DNA from: UBA5603 sp964501315
GTDB taxonomy: Bacteria; Bacillota_I; Bacilli_A; Izemoplasmatales; Hujiaoplasmataceae
Reading direction: 5' to 3'
NCBI GenBank assembly: GCA_964501315.1
Contig: CAZCSO010000007.1
Span: 17,762-81,761 of the forward strand
DNA length: 64,000 nt
Part shown: piece by piece, positions 17,730 through 27,103 of the stretch
Numbering within the stretch: the first letter of the stretch is position 1
Layout of the letters: each line of letters opens with the position of its first letter
The notes under the pieces: generated by a model
Databases searched by the model: none
What the model was told of the DNA's origin: nothing
What the model saw: only the letters and a program-made list of their open reading frames with translations
Program-made: the position numbers and the translations under genes

Positions 17730-19838
17730 ATGCTAAGTGCAAAGTACGGTTGGAACGTTCTCGTCAATGGAATTGTTCCGGATCAAGACATTTTTTATCA
17801 CATTTTAAAAAATCGTGGTATCGACGATGCCGAACGCTTTTTTAGCATGGGAAAAGAAAGTCTTCACAATCCCGCTTTATTACAAGATATGGAAAAAGCT
17901 GTCACCCGAATACTAATGGCCATTTCTGCCGATGAACCGATTCTAATCTACGGAGATTATGATTGTGATGGCATTACGGCCATATCGGTATTATACCGAG
18001 CATTAAAATCGTTGAATGCAAACGTTGACTTTGATCTACCCGACCGCTTTTCGGAAGGCTATGGGTTAAATATGAATGCGGTTAACGAAATCATCAAAAA
18101 ACAGTATCGTTTGGTAATCACCGTCGATAACGGCATCACTTGTCTATCCGAAGTTGCGGAACTACAAGCCCATCACATCGATTGTATTATTACCGATCAT
18201 CATGAACCCAAGAAGACGTTACCCGAAGCCTTCGCCATCATTCATCCCAAGATTAGCCCAAATTATCCTTGGAAAGAATTGGCAGGCGTTGCCGTGGCTT
18301 ATAAATTGGCGTGTGCGATTACTCAATCCGATTTAGATGACGTATTGGATTTGGTGATGATTGGAACCATCGCCGATTTAATGCCTTTGAGAGACGAAAA
18401 TCAAGCACTGGTCAATTTAGGGTTGAAACGATTTCAATCCACCAAGATATTGGGACTTAAAAAGCTTATTCAGTTTTCCCATTTAGATCAATTGAATGAA
18501 ACCGCCATCGCGTTTAAAATTGCCCCTAAAATCAACAGCAGCGGTCGATTGGGAAAGGCTAAGGACGCTGTTCGACTCTTGATTACGGATTCAGAAGAAG
18601 AAGCCAATCGCTTGATTATGGATATCGAATCCAATCACAGTACGCGGAAAGATTTGACGGAAGATGCGTTTTTGACGTGTGAGCGTGTTATGGATAATTC
18701 CCACAACGTTTTGATTATTGCCAGTCACCATCTTCATGAAGGAATTATCGGCATATGCGCACAAAAGATTACTGAAAAATATCAAAAATCTACCTGTGTC
18801 ATCACCATCGATGGCGAAGGAATCGGTAAAGGGTCGTGTCGGTCGTTTGGGGACGATAATATTTTAGATATGTTGGACCAATCGAAAGACCTCTTGATTA
18901 AATATGGCGGCCATTCGCAAGCAGCAGGGTTAACCATCTTGCAAGAAAATATCCCTTTGCTTCAAGAACGATTGGATGAATTGGCTCAATCGACTCAAAA
19001 ACCGATACTTGATATCGACATGGAAGTAGATATAGCGACGGTATCATTGACAACGGTTCTCAAGTTAGAAAAGTATTCGTTTTTTACCGGAACGTATCTT
19101 TTTAGAGGACTCAGACTTCACGCTAAAACGATTTTGGGTCAAAAGCATACGAAACTCTTTGTAGAACACAGTCATGGCATCATTGAAGCAATCATGTTTA
19201 ATCATACCGAATACTTTTACCGTCTCGAAGTTGGCGACCAAATTGATATCGTGGGTGGCTTGTCCATCAATCAATGGAAGAATCGTCAAACCATGCAGAT
19301 CTTGATTAAAGATTTACGATGTGATGCGTTTCAAATAGTGGATTTGCGGAGTTATCCTAAACTGGATCTTTCGGTTATATCGTATCAAGACGATACGGTC
19401 GTCATTGATGATAATGCTTTGTTCTGGGAAAAAAATCGTCAATTGTCAATTCCACCGACCACGAAAACCCTCATCATTTCCGATTTATCGTCGTTATCCT
19501 CAGCGTTTCGACGTTCTCCTAAGGACACTTTGGGAGATATTTACAAATTGATTAATCATCATCAACCGCTTACGTTTGCTCGGCTAGTAACGCTGGTAAC
19601 GATGCCAAATTGGGTTATCAAGCAATTTGTAACCGTGTTGGAAGAACTGTCGTTAATCGAGGAAGATAACGGAATGCTATCGATTATCAAATCGACCATC
19701 AAACGCGACGTTAATTCGTCGACGACCTATCAAGCATTATTGAATTCAAAAGCCACATTCGATTGGTTGTCAGAGACACCCATCGAACAAATAAAACGTG
19801 ATATTACATCATTTTGGGAGGATACACCATGCGTTTAG
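17730..19838 (+). CDS. recJ: Single-stranded-DNA-specific 5'-3' exonuclease RecJ
   Basis: RecJ degrades 5' single-stranded ends in RecF-pathway recombination and mismatch repair. The DHH-family motifs are clear: IYGDYDCDGITA (motif I), VITVDNG (motif II), ITDHHEP (the DHH itself) and a DHHA1 region with GGHSQAAG. An OB domain and a C-terminal domain follow. At 702 residues it resembles the longer Firmicutes form. ATG 17730 is preceded by TTGGTGAT. Its end overlaps apt by 10 bases, reproducing the Bacillus order recJ-apt-relA-dtd. Confidence 0.95.
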   Translation: MLSAKYGWNVLVNGIVPDQDIFYHILKNRGIDDAERFFSMGKESLHNPALLQDMEKAVTRILMAISADEPILIYGDYDCDGITAISVLYRALKSLNANVDFDLPDRFSEGYGLNMNAVNEIIKKQYRLVITVDNGITCLSEVAELQAHHIDCIITDHHEPKKTLPEAFAIIHPKISPNYPWKELAGVAVAYKLACAITQSDLDDVLDLVMIGTIADLMPLRDENQALVNLGLKRFQSTKILGLKKLIQFSHLDQLNETAIAFKIAPKINSSGRLGKAKDAVRLLITDSEEEANRLIMDIESNHSTRKDLTEDAFLTCERVMDNSHNVLIIASHHLHEGIIGICAQKITEKYQKSTCVITIDGEGIGKGSCRSFGDDNILDMLDQSKDLLIKYGGHSQAAGLTILQENIPLLQERLDELAQSTQKPILDIDMEVDIATVSLTTVLKLEKYSFFTGTYLFRGLRLHAKTILGQKHTKLFVEHSHGIIEAIMFNHTEYFYRLEVGDQIDIVGGLSINQWKNRQTMQILIKDLRCDAFQIVDLRSYPKLDLSVISYQDDTVVIDDNALFWEKNRQLSIPPTTKTLIISDLSSLSSAFRRSPKDTLGDIYKLINHHQPLTFARLVTLVTMPNWVIKQFVTVLEELSLIEEDNGMLSIIKSTIKRDVNSSTTYQALLNSKATFDWLSETPIEQIKRDITSFWEDTPCV

Positions 19839-20341
19839 AAGATTACATTACCAATGTTCCTGATTTTCCGATTTCGGGGATTCAATTTAAAGATATTACA
19901 CCCTTGATTGGCGACAAAGTTGCGTATCATTACGCCATTGATCAATTGGCTCACTTCGCACAAGAACAACAAGCTGAAATCATCGTTGGGCCGGACGCTC
20001 GCGGATTTATCTTCGGATCACCCGTTGCGTATGCCATCCATGCAGGGTTTGTTCCAGTCCGGAAACCGGGGAAATTACCCCGAGAAACCATCCAATACGA
20101 TTATGATCTCGAGTATGGAAAAAACACGCTTGCGATGCATAAAGACGCCATTAAACCAGGACAAAAAGTGGTTATTATCGATGATTTGTTGGCTACCGGT
20201 GGCACGATGGAAGCGACCATTAAACTAATCCAAGCTGCAGGCGGAATTGTTGCCGGATTGGGCTTTTTAATCGAACTCACCGACCTAAATGGTCGTTCAA
20301 AATTGACTGGATTCCCCGTAAAAGCATTAATTTCGTATTAA
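19829..20341 (+). CDS. apt: Adenine phosphoribosyltransferase
   Basis: Apt salvages adenine with PRPP to AMP. The 170-residue protein shows the N-terminal MRLEDYITNVPDFPI-x-GI-F-DITPL block, GPDARGFIFGSPVAYA, RKPGKLPRET and the PRPP-binding loop VVIIDDLLATGGTMEA. The start at 19829 follows GGGAGGA; an ATG at 19814 in the same frame lies before that site. Overlap with recJ suggests coupled translation. Confidence 0.96.
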   Translation: MRLEDYITNVPDFPISGIQFKDITPLIGDKVAYHYAIDQLAHFAQEQQAEIIVGPDARGFIFGSPVAYAIHAGFVPVRKPGKLPRETIQYDYDLEYGKNTLAMHKDAIKPGQKVVIIDDLLATGGTMEATIKLIQAAGGIVAGLGFLIELTDLNGRSKLTGFPVKALISY

Positions 20342-20364
20342 CGGCTTACTTAGGAGGCGATAGA

Positions 20365-22551
20365 ATGACTAAAGAAGAAATTTACAAGCCATTAGAATCT
20401 GCCATTTCTAGTTATCTATCGAAACCCGAACACCTGGATTTTATCCGAAAGGCGTTCGATTTTTCCTATGAAAAACATCAAGGTCAACTTCGAAAATCCG
20501 GAGAACCTTACATCATACATCCCGTCCAAGTGGCGTGTACCCTCGCTGAATATCAAGTCGATCCATCAACGATAGCCAGCGGGTTATTGCACGATTTAAT
20601 TGAAGATACCGATACGACGTATCAAGATTTGAAGTCATTGTTTGGCGAAGAAGTCGCAGATATTGTTGAAGGATTGACGAAATTACATCTTTTGCATTAT
20701 CAAGGTACGAAAGCCTCAGAACAAGTGAAAAATCATCAAAAAATGGTTTTGGCAATGGCAAAAGACATTCGCGTCATCTTTGTCAAACTTTCGGACCGCC
20801 TTAATAACATGCGAACCTTATCGCATTTGGATTCCGAACGCCAAATGCGGATCAGTCGTGAGACATTGGACATTTTCGCGCCCATCGCTCACCGACTGGG
20901 TATGTATCGTTTAAAAGCGGAATTGGAAGACTTGGCCTTCAAGTTCTTGGATTATGAAGAATATACCGACATCGCAAAGCAGATAAAGGATAAAAAAGGT
21001 CATCGAGAAGTTGATATCAAACTGATGCAAAATGAGTTGAGCGAACTTCTCAAATCCGAAGGTTTTCAACATTTTGCCATTAATGGCAGAATCAAAAACA
21101 TCTATTCCGTTTACCGAAAAATGCACCTCAAAGATTTGGAATTTGAAGAAATCAACGATTTGTTAGCTTTACGAATTATCGTCGACACCATCAGTGATTG
21201 TTACCGGGCAATCGGGATCGTTCATTCGAAGTTTGTTCCTGTACCAGGACGATTCAAAGATTACATCGCTATGCCGAAACCGAATATGTATCAATCGCTC
21301 CATACGACGGTTGTTTATCACGGTAAGATATTTGAAATTCAAATTCGAACGCGACAAATGGATGAAATTGCCGAAAAAGGGGTTGCAGCTCACTGGGCAT
21401 ATAAAGAAAGCCAAGGACAAAGCCGTAAGAATATTGAAGACATCGTATCATCAAAATTACGTTGGTATTCCGAATTAATTCGCTATACCGAAGAATCCAA
21501 TTCCGATGAGGAAATATTGAATATTTTCACCGACGATATCTTAAATGCAAACGTCTACGTTTTCACGCCGAATGGCGATATTATTGACTTAACCGCCGGT
21601 GCGACACCGCTCGATTTTGCGTTCAGAATTCATACCCGATTGGGCGAGAAGACCGTAGGTGCCATCGTCAATGGCAAAATTGTTCCGCTCGATTACACGC
21701 TCAAAACGGGTGATGTCGTCGAAATCAAAACCTCTCAAAATGCCGTTGGTCCCAATGACAACTGGTTGAAAATAGCAAAAACCAGCAATGCTCGCAGCAA
21801 AATCAAGAATTTCTTAAATCGTCAACGTCGCGATTACTTAATTGAAACCGGTCGCGAGGATCTTGAACGAGAGATTCAAAACCGTCGCGTTATCATCACC
21901 TTATCGGATAATAAATGCAAAGAATTATTTGAAAATAAAGGTGTCAAATCGATTGAGGACATGTATTACGAAATTGGTAAAAACGTGCTCTCTCCCATCA
22001 CCGTCATCAATGCGTTCTTAGGTAAAGAAATGCTATCTGAAGACGAACTGATCGATCAAATCAATAAAACACCGGATACCAAACGTCAGGGAAAACTTCG
22101 GACAATGCATTCGGATGTCAATGTGATTGTCGAAGGATTGTCCAATCCGTCGGTCAAATTGGCGAATTGTTGTACGCCGGTATTGGGCGATGAAATCGTG
22201 GGATTTATTACCAAAGGTAGCGGTATTGTTGTCCATAGAAAAGAATGTAAAAACATTCAAACGTATCAAACCGAACGGTTAATTGATGTTTTCTGGGGAA
22301 ACAATACGGCTCGAAAGTACCAAACTCAAATCAAAATCACCGTATTGAATCGTGATAATGTTTTAGCTGATATCATCAATGCCGCAACCTCTTCAAAAGG
22401 AAAAATAACGCAAGTTTCCGCTCAAGTAAGCCGTTCAAAAGAAGGCATTATTAAAATGAAGATAGAAGTCGGATCGGTTATTGAACTCGATCAGATTATC
22501 GCAAACATATCCAAAATTCGGGGTGTTTATTCACTCGAGAGGGTTGCCTAA
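20365..22551 (+). CDS. rel: Bifunctional (p)ppGpp synthetase/hydrolase Rel
   Basis: Rel makes and degrades the stringent-response alarmone. The 728-residue protein has all domains in order: the HD hydrolase (PYIIHPVQVA, GLLHDLIEDTDTT, with DRLNNMRTL), the synthetase (GRFKDYIAMPKPNMYQSLHTTV), TGS (VYVFTPNGDIIDLTAGATPLDFAFRIH), a zinc-finger-like CC segment (NCCTPVLGDEI) and a C-terminal ACT domain. An intact HD site argues for a bifunctional enzyme. GAGGCGA precedes ATG 20365. Its TAA overlaps the dtd ATG by one base. Confidence 0.96.
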   Translation: MTKEEIYKPLESAISSYLSKPEHLDFIRKAFDFSYEKHQGQLRKSGEPYIIHPVQVACTLAEYQVDPSTIASGLLHDLIEDTDTTYQDLKSLFGEEVADIVEGLTKLHLLHYQGTKASEQVKNHQKMVLAMAKDIRVIFVKLSDRLNNMRTLSHLDSERQMRISRETLDIFAPIAHRLGMYRLKAELEDLAFKFLDYEEYTDIAKQIKDKKGHREVDIKLMQNELSELLKSEGFQHFAINGRIKNIYSVYRKMHLKDLEFEEINDLLALRIIVDTISDCYRAIGIVHSKFVPVPGRFKDYIAMPKPNMYQSLHTTVVYHGKIFEIQIRTRQMDEIAEKGVAAHWAYKESQGQSRKNIEDIVSSKLRWYSELIRYTEESNSDEEILNIFTDDILNANVYVFTPNGDIIDLTAGATPLDFAFRIHTRLGEKTVGAIVNGKIVPLDYTLKTGDVVEIKTSQNAVGPNDNWLKIAKTSNARSKIKNFLNRQRRDYLIETGREDLEREIQNRRVIITLSDNKCKELFENKGVKSIEDMYYEIGKNVLSPITVINAFLGKEMLSEDELIDQINKTPDTKRQGKLRTMHSDVNVIVEGLSNPSVKLANCCTPVLGDEIVGFITKGSGIVVHRKECKNIQTYQTERLIDVFWGNNTARKYQTQIKITVLNRDNVLADIINAATSSKGKITQVSAQVSRSKEGIIKMKIEVGSVIELDQIIANISKIRGVYSLERVA

Positions 22552-23000
22552 TGAAACTGGTGGTTCAGCGTGTCACATCCGCTTCGGTTCGTGTGAATCA
22601 GAGTATAGTATCAGAGATTCAACACGGTCTGGTTGTACTGGTAGGGGTCAAAACCGATGATACGGTGGATGACGCACGCTATTTGGCTCGAAAAGTCGCA
22701 TCGCTTCGCATTTTTGAAGACGATAATGGCAAAATGAATCTTGATATTAAACACGTATCGGGAGCAATTCTATCGGTTTCTCAATTCACGCTTTATGGCG
22801 ATGTAAAAGATGGTAATCGTCCGTCCTTTACCTTGGCAGCGAACGGTGAAACGGCATTCCCTATCTACGAAGCATTCAATCGCTTCTTGCAAGATGATCA
22901 TCAGTTGACTGTAAAATCAGGCGTATTTGGCGCGCATATGGCAATCTCTTTGGAAAACGACGGTCCTGTCACGCTGATTCTTGATTCACGAAAATCGTGA
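22551..23000 (+). CDS. dtd: D-aminoacyl-tRNA deacylase
   Basis: Dtd removes D-amino acids wrongly attached to tRNA. The 149-residue sequence begins MKLVVQRVTSASVRV and contains the active-site SQFTLYGDVKDGNRPSF and the C-terminal cis Gly-Pro loop NDGPVTLILDS, all family hallmarks. The start shares one base with the rel stop, so it is translated by coupling. This is the usual rel-dtd arrangement of Firmicutes. Confidence 0.96.
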   Translation: MKLVVQRVTSASVRVNQSIVSEIQHGLVVLVGVKTDDTVDDARYLARKVASLRIFEDDNGKMNLDIKHVSGAILSVSQFTLYGDVKDGNRPSFTLAANGETAFPIYEAFNRFLQDDHQLTVKSGVFGAHMAISLENDGPVTLILDSRKS

Positions 23001-23016
23001 TAACGGCTGTTTTTGT

Positions 23017-23045
23017 TTGACATTAAAACCGAATAATACTATAAT
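23017..23045 (+). promoter_or_regulatory. Promoter of the acyl carrier protein gene
   Basis: TTGACA (23017-23022), a 17-base spacer and TATAAT (23040-23045): a consensus promoter, the strongest kind in the window. TTTGA-N3-TAAAA at 23016-23028 overlaps the -35 and resembles the second box before degV. Confidence 0.85.
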
Positions 23046-23083
23046 TTACATAGAATACACGAACTATTATGGGAGGATTTCAT

Positions 23084-23341
23084 ATGGATAAGAAACAAGT
23101 CATTTTTGACAAGATAAAAGAAATCATCGTTACAGAATTAGGTGTTAAACCTGAAAAGGTTGTTATGGAAGCGGCTTTAGCCGATGACTTTGGCGCCGAT
23201 TCATTAGACGCGTTGGAATTATTCAATCAAATCGAAAGTGAATTTCTCGTTACGATTTCCGATGAAGCGGCTATGAAGATGAAAGATGTCTCGGATCTTG
23301 TCAACTTTGTCGTCGAACACGTAAACGAAAGTTATTTCTAA
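23084..23341 (+). CDS. acpP: Acyl carrier protein
   Basis: An 85-residue acidic helical protein with the phosphopantetheine attachment motif GADSLDALEL (Ser40). It carries growing acyl chains on a 4'-phosphopantetheine arm for fatty-acid and lipid synthesis. ATG 23084 follows GGGAGGA; an ATG at 23069 lies before that site. It has its own strong promoter and terminator. The ESEF-LVTISDEAAMKMK segment is somewhat divergent from standard AcpP, so a specialised carrier protein is possible, but no synthase lies nearby. Confidence 0.9.
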   Translation: MDKKQVIFDKIKEIIVTELGVKPEKVVMEAALADDFGADSLDALELFNQIESEFLVTISDEAAMKMKDVSDLVNFVVEHVNESYF

Positions 23342-23373
23342 AATCAAGCTTATTTACCTCTATTAAAGAGGAT

Positions 23374-23401
23374 ATCGTCCTTGTAATGAGGGCGATTTTT
23401 T
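23374..23401 (+). terminator. Terminator of acpP
   Basis: ATCGTCC (23374-23380) pairs with GGGCGAT (23390-23396, one T-G pair) around a 9-base loop, followed by a T-run. Confidence 0.7.
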
Positions 23402-23418
23402 CAAAAAGGAGAACGATT

Positions 23419-24735
23419 ATGATTACTAAAGTTAAAGGAACTCAAGATATCTTACCATCCGAATCCGCTGCTTGGCAACAAATGGAATCGGCCATTCATC
23501 AGGTTTCAAAACTGTTTCATTTTTCGGAAATTCGCACGCCGATTTTTGAATCCAGCGAACTTTTTCATCGTGGAGTCGGCGACACCACCGATATCATCAA
23601 GAAAGAAACGTATGATTTTTCCGATCGTGGAGATCGGATGATTACGCTGAGACCCGAAGGAACTGCCGGTGTAGTACGTAGCGTCATAGAAAATAAACTG
23701 TATGCGTTGCCTAATCTTCCCATTAAGACGTATTACGTTGGCCCGATGTTTCGGTACGAACGTCCGCAAAAAGGCCGTACGCGTCAATTCCATCAATTTG
23801 GCGGCGAAGCGATGGGATCGTATGATCCTAAGATGGATGCCGAAGTGATTTGTTATGCCGTCACTTTATTTAAAGCCCTCAACTTGAACAATGTAATCGT
23901 AAAGATAAATTCATTAGGCGACAAACAGAGCAAGTTATCGTATCGTGAAACGTTATTAAATTATTTACAACCCTCTATTCACGAACTGTGCAGCGATTGT
24001 CAACATCGCTATTTGGAAAATCCCTTACGTGTTTTGGATTGTAAAGTGGATCATGATCACCCCGTTTTAAAAAACGCTCCGAAACCCTTGGATTCGTTGA
24101 ACGAAGAAGACCGCAATCATTTTAATCAGGTCTTAGCTTATTTAGATGCCATGAACATTGATTACGTCGTTGATCCAACCTTGGTCAGAGGCTTGGATTA
24201 TTACACGCATACTGTTTTTGAGTTTGAGGCCGATCTACCTACTTTGGGCGCACAAGCGACCTTAGGCGGAGGCGGTCGGTATAATGATTTGGTTAAAAGC
24301 CTTGATGGGCCTGAGTTTCCAGCAGTTGGATTTGCTTTAGGATTAGAACGACTCCTCTTAGCGATGGAAAGCCTCAAGAAACCGACGAAAGAACCTTCCA
24401 TTCACGCATTCTTACTCTCCATCGGCCAAAAGGCAGCCGTTGCTTCCATGAAAATAATGATGGATTTGCGGTATGGCGGACTTGTTTGTGATATGGATTA
24501 TTTTGATCACAATCTCAAAGCGCAATTTAAACAAGCCGAACGACAAAATCCGCTGTTTTTGTTAATTTTAGGTGACGATGAACTCGAACGTAACGTCATC
24601 AACGTCAAAAATTCAAAAACACAAGAGCAGACCCAAGTACCCATTCCTTCTTTATACGATTATTTGTTGGATGAATTGGATAAACTTCATTCATGCAATG
24701 GCAGTTGCGATCATTGTCAAGAAGGTTGTGAATAA
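23419..24735 (+). CDS. hisS: Histidyl-tRNA synthetase with a four-cysteine tail
   Basis: HisRS charges tRNA-His. The 438-residue protein has KGTQDILPSES at the start, class II motif 2 (YVGPMFRYERPQKGRTRQFHQ), the HisA motif LVRGLDYYTHTVFEF, motif 3 (GFALGLERLLLAM) and a C-terminal anticodon-binding domain. After that domain a short tail reads HSCNGSCDHCQEGCE, with C426-x3-C430-x2-C433-x3-C437. This is not part of ordinary HisRS and looks like a metal site. ATG 23419 follows AAAAGGA; the ATG at 23386 lies inside the acpP terminator. No T-box fits in the leader. Confidence 0.95.
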   Translation: MITKVKGTQDILPSESAAWQQMESAIHQVSKLFHFSEIRTPIFESSELFHRGVGDTTDIIKKETYDFSDRGDRMITLRPEGTAGVVRSVIENKLYALPNLPIKTYYVGPMFRYERPQKGRTRQFHQFGGEAMGSYDPKMDAEVICYAVTLFKALNLNNVIVKINSLGDKQSKLSYRETLLNYLQPSIHELCSDCQHRYLENPLRVLDCKVDHDHPVLKNAPKPLDSLNEEDRNHFNQVLAYLDAMNIDYVVDPTLVRGLDYYTHTVFEFEADLPTLGAQATLGGGGRYNDLVKSLDGPEFPAVGFALGLERLLLAMESLKKPTKEPSIHAFLLSIGQKAAVASMKIMMDLRYGGLVCDMDYFDHNLKAQFKQAERQNPLFLLILGDDELERNVINVKNSKTQEQTQVPIPSLYDYLLDELDKLHSCNGSCDHCQEGCE

Positions 24736-24766
24736 TTGATTTTTGGCTGTTTTTTAAGCAGTATTA

Positions 24767-24775
24767 TGCTATAAT
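24767..24775 (+). promoter_or_regulatory. Extended -10 promoter of the AI-2E transporter operon
   Basis: TG-C-TATAAT (24767-24775) is an extended -10 element. The -35 is poor, as is usual for that class. Confidence 0.6.
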
Positions 24776-24800
24776 ACGTTCAAGAAGGATGTGATGGTCG

Positions 24801-25925
24801 TTGAAGAAACAACCCATTTCAGATCAAACCCTCAACCGTGTTTTAAAATACTTAGCGATTATTTTGTTAGCGATGGTTATTTTGTTTATGGCCATTCAAT
24901 TTCGGGATTTGTGGAATTGGATTTTTAGCGCCGTTAAACGTGCCATTGTTCCCGTTGCTTTGGCTTATTTGATTGCCCTTATCATTTTTCCTTTGGTCAA
25001 ATATTTGGAAAAGAAGGGCATTGGTCCGAGAGGATTATCGTTGGCCATTGTCTTTATTTTGGCGGCGGGGCTTATTTTCACAGCGTTTTATTTCATTACC
25101 CCCTTCGTCATAACTGAAATTCGTGATTTTTTCACCTATGATTTTCCTAAGATCATCACCTACCTTACCGTTGATATGCGCGATGATTTCATCTTGAGTC
25201 CCGAAGTGTTCGACCAAATCATGGGCTACATCGAAGACAACAATGTCATTGATGGCTTTTTGACGGGATTGTTACCATCGCTTTTAGCGTCATTGGGATC
25301 GATTGCATTACCGACGATTACGACCATCTTTTTGTTGCCCATCATGCTCATTTACTATTTGCTCGACTACGAAACAATCAATGAAAAAATACGTTCGATC
25401 GTACCAGTGAAACACGAGAAGAATGTCGCTGAATTAGGCTCACGTTTAAATCAGACTGTGGGAGCTTATCTTCGTGGTCAGTTAATGTTAATGTTGGCTA
25501 TCGGTGCCGTTGCGACCATCATCTATAAACTGATTGGACTAAAGTATTACTTTGTCTTTGGTTTGATTGTTGGCATTACCAATATCATTCCGTATTTTGG
25601 AACCGTGCTTGCGGCTGCGCCGCCGCTCCTGTACTCATTCATCAGTGCTCCGGTGGGACCGGGACCGCTTTTGGTTTTATTGGTCAATGTGGTCGTTCAA
25701 TTTATCGAAGGTAATATCTTTCAACCCATTATTATGGGAAAACAACTCAAAATGCATCCGATTGTCATCATTGTTTCGATTTTATTCTTTGGAACTTTAT
25801 TTGGCGCAATCGGCGTCATCTTTGCATCGCCCATTGCCGCTTCGATTCGCGTCATTTGGAATTTCTTTAAAGAACTGAATGAAAAGAAAAATCAAACCAC
25901 TCAAGAAGGCGTGGCGAATCCCTAA
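24801..25925 (+). CDS. AI-2E family transporter (PerM/YtvI-like membrane protein)
   Basis: A 374-residue integral membrane protein with about eight hydrophobic segments. It shows the family features, including GAYLRGQLMLML, VGITNIIPYFGTVLAAAPP, a long C-terminal membrane pair and the GNIFQPIIMGK signature. Members include sodium-driven antiporters and proposed autoinducer-2 exporters, so the substrate is unknown. The start is TTG 24801: the frame has stops just upstream and no alternative ATG before the first membrane helix, and AAGGATGTGA lies before it. The next gene overlaps its stop by one base. Confidence 0.88.
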   Translation: MKKQPISDQTLNRVLKYLAIILLAMVILFMAIQFRDLWNWIFSAVKRAIVPVALAYLIALIIFPLVKYLEKKGIGPRGLSLAIVFILAAGLIFTAFYFITPFVITEIRDFFTYDFPKIITYLTVDMRDDFILSPEVFDQIMGYIEDNNVIDGFLTGLLPSLLASLGSIALPTITTIFLLPIMLIYYLLDYETINEKIRSIVPVKHEKNVAELGSRLNQTVGAYLRGQLMLMLAIGAVATIIYKLIGLKYYFVFGLIVGITNIIPYFGTVLAAAPPLLYSFISAPVGPGPLLVLLVNVVVQFIEGNIFQPIIMGKQLKMHPIVIIVSILFFGTLFGAIGVIFASPIAASIRVIWNFFKELNEKKNQTTQEGVANP

Positions 25926-26368
25926 TGGCAACGCCTAAGCACGGTGGGAAGATCTATACCAAGTACGAAGTGACATTGATTAATTTTTACGCGACCATGC
26001 TATGGTTCGTGCCCATGGTTTTGGTTATCACCTATGTGTTTGAAATTGATCAACTCTTTAATATCAATCGTTTTATTTTTTGGTTAGCGATGAGTAATCT
26101 GTTTGGCATTGTGGTTGGGACGTTTGTTTTGCTATTCAGAAGAGATCATCTCAGACGCCAAATCAAACCCAATTATCAGACCGAATTCATCTATTTGCTC
26201 TTTATTAGTTCCTTTGGAATGTTGGGATTCATCGTGTTTTACGATTATATGGGCTTTGACCGTCAATACATCGCCAATGTTTTGGTGATTGTAGGTGCGA
26301 TATTGTTGTATATTCTTTTGCAACTAAGCCGCAAAATATTCAAGTTTGATTTTATGAAACGGAATTAA
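25925..26368 (+). CDS. Conserved hypothetical four-helix membrane protein
   Basis: I do not recognise this 147-residue protein. It has four predicted membrane segments (residues about 20-40, 50-72, 88-108 and 115-135), a short basic N-terminus and basic loops (FRRDHLRRQIKPN), with both ends probably inside. It starts on the last base of the AI-2E transporter stop (TAATG), so it is co-translated and may assist that transporter. It ends in a terminator-like hairpin just before tcdA. Confidence 0.75.
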   Translation: MATPKHGGKIYTKYEVTLINFYATMLWFVPMVLVITYVFEIDQLFNINRFIFWLAMSNLFGIVVGTFVLLFRRDHLRRQIKPNYQTEFIYLLFISSFGMLGFIVFYDYMGFDRQYIANVLVIVGAILLYILLQLSRKIFKFDFMKRN

Positions 26369-26369
26369 T

Positions 26370-26389
26370 GGCTGCGAATGCAGCCTTTC
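26370..26389 (+). terminator. Short terminator before tcdA
   Basis: GGCTGC (26370-26375) and GCAGCC (26380-26385) form a 6-bp stem with loop GAAT, followed by TTTCTTCTT. Short stem, so probably leaky; tcdA starts 20 bases on. Confidence 0.5.
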
Positions 26390-26404
26390 TTCTTAGGAGA
26401 TGCC

Positions 26405-27103
26405 ATGTCCTTTCAACGATTATCGGCCATTATTGGTCAAAAACAACTTCATACATTGACTGAAAAAACGGTTCTCATTGCAGGAATCGGGGGCGTTGGC
26501 AGTTTCGCCTGTGAGGCCTTGGCCAGAAGTGGCATCGGTCGCTTGATTTTAGTGGATTTTGATTCGGTTGATGAAACGAATATCAACCGACAAATTATTG
26601 CACTTCACTCAACCGTCGGTTTAAAAAAAGTTGATGTGATGGCCGAACGAATTCGCGACATCAATCCGAACGTCGAAGTTATGACGCACGCATGCTATTT
26701 GGATGAAACGACGTTGCCAATAATCATCCATCAACCCGTTGACATGATCGTAGACGCCATTGATTCTTTACCGTCCAAAGCTTGGTTAATTGAAACAGCT
26801 TTAAATCACGACATCCCCATTATTTCATCGATGGGATTTGCGAACAAATGGCATCCGGAGGCAATTCGCTATGCGACGCTGAAAAAAACGCATACCGATC
26901 CGGTTGCGAAAACGTTAAGAAGACTCATGAGAGAAAAAAATATAACCCTGGATATTCCCGTCGTTTTTTCAAGTGAAACGCCGTCAGAATCTCACGATGA
27001 ATCAGTTCGATTGGGTTCGACGGCATTTGTTCCCAGTGTTGCGGGTTTATTTTTAGCGGCATACGTCATCGATTATTTCACCAAAAAGGAGATCATATTA
27101 TGA
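26405..27103 (+). CDS. tcdA: tRNA threonylcarbamoyladenosine dehydratase TcdA
   Basis: TcdA is an E1-like enzyme that cyclises t6A37 of ANN-reading tRNAs to ct6A using ATP. The 232-residue protein shows the nucleotide loop IAGIGGVGSFACEALARSGIG, the acidic LILVDFDSVDETNINRQ motif and VDAIDSLPSKAWLI. The C-terminal GSTAFVPSVAGLFLAAYVI is typical of the YgdL group. ATG 26405 follows AGGAGAT. Its TGA overlaps the msrA ATG by four bases (ATGA), so the pair is coupled. Confidence 0.93.
   Translation: MSFQRLSAIIGQKQLHTLTEKTVLIAGIGGVGSFACEALARSGIGRLILVDFDSVDETNINRQIIALHSTVGLKKVDVMAERIRDINPNVEVMTHACYLDETTLPIIIHQPVDMIVDAIDSLPSKAWLIETALNHDIPIISSMGFANKWHPEAIRYATLKKTHTDPVAKTLRRLMREKNITLDIPVVFSSETPSESHDESVRLGSTAFVPSVAGLFLAAYVIDYFTKKEIIL

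Noticed and set aside
22987..22999. Terminator at the end of dtd (CACGA-AAA-TCGTG)
   Set aside because: Five base pairs with a 3-base loop and no adjacent T-run.
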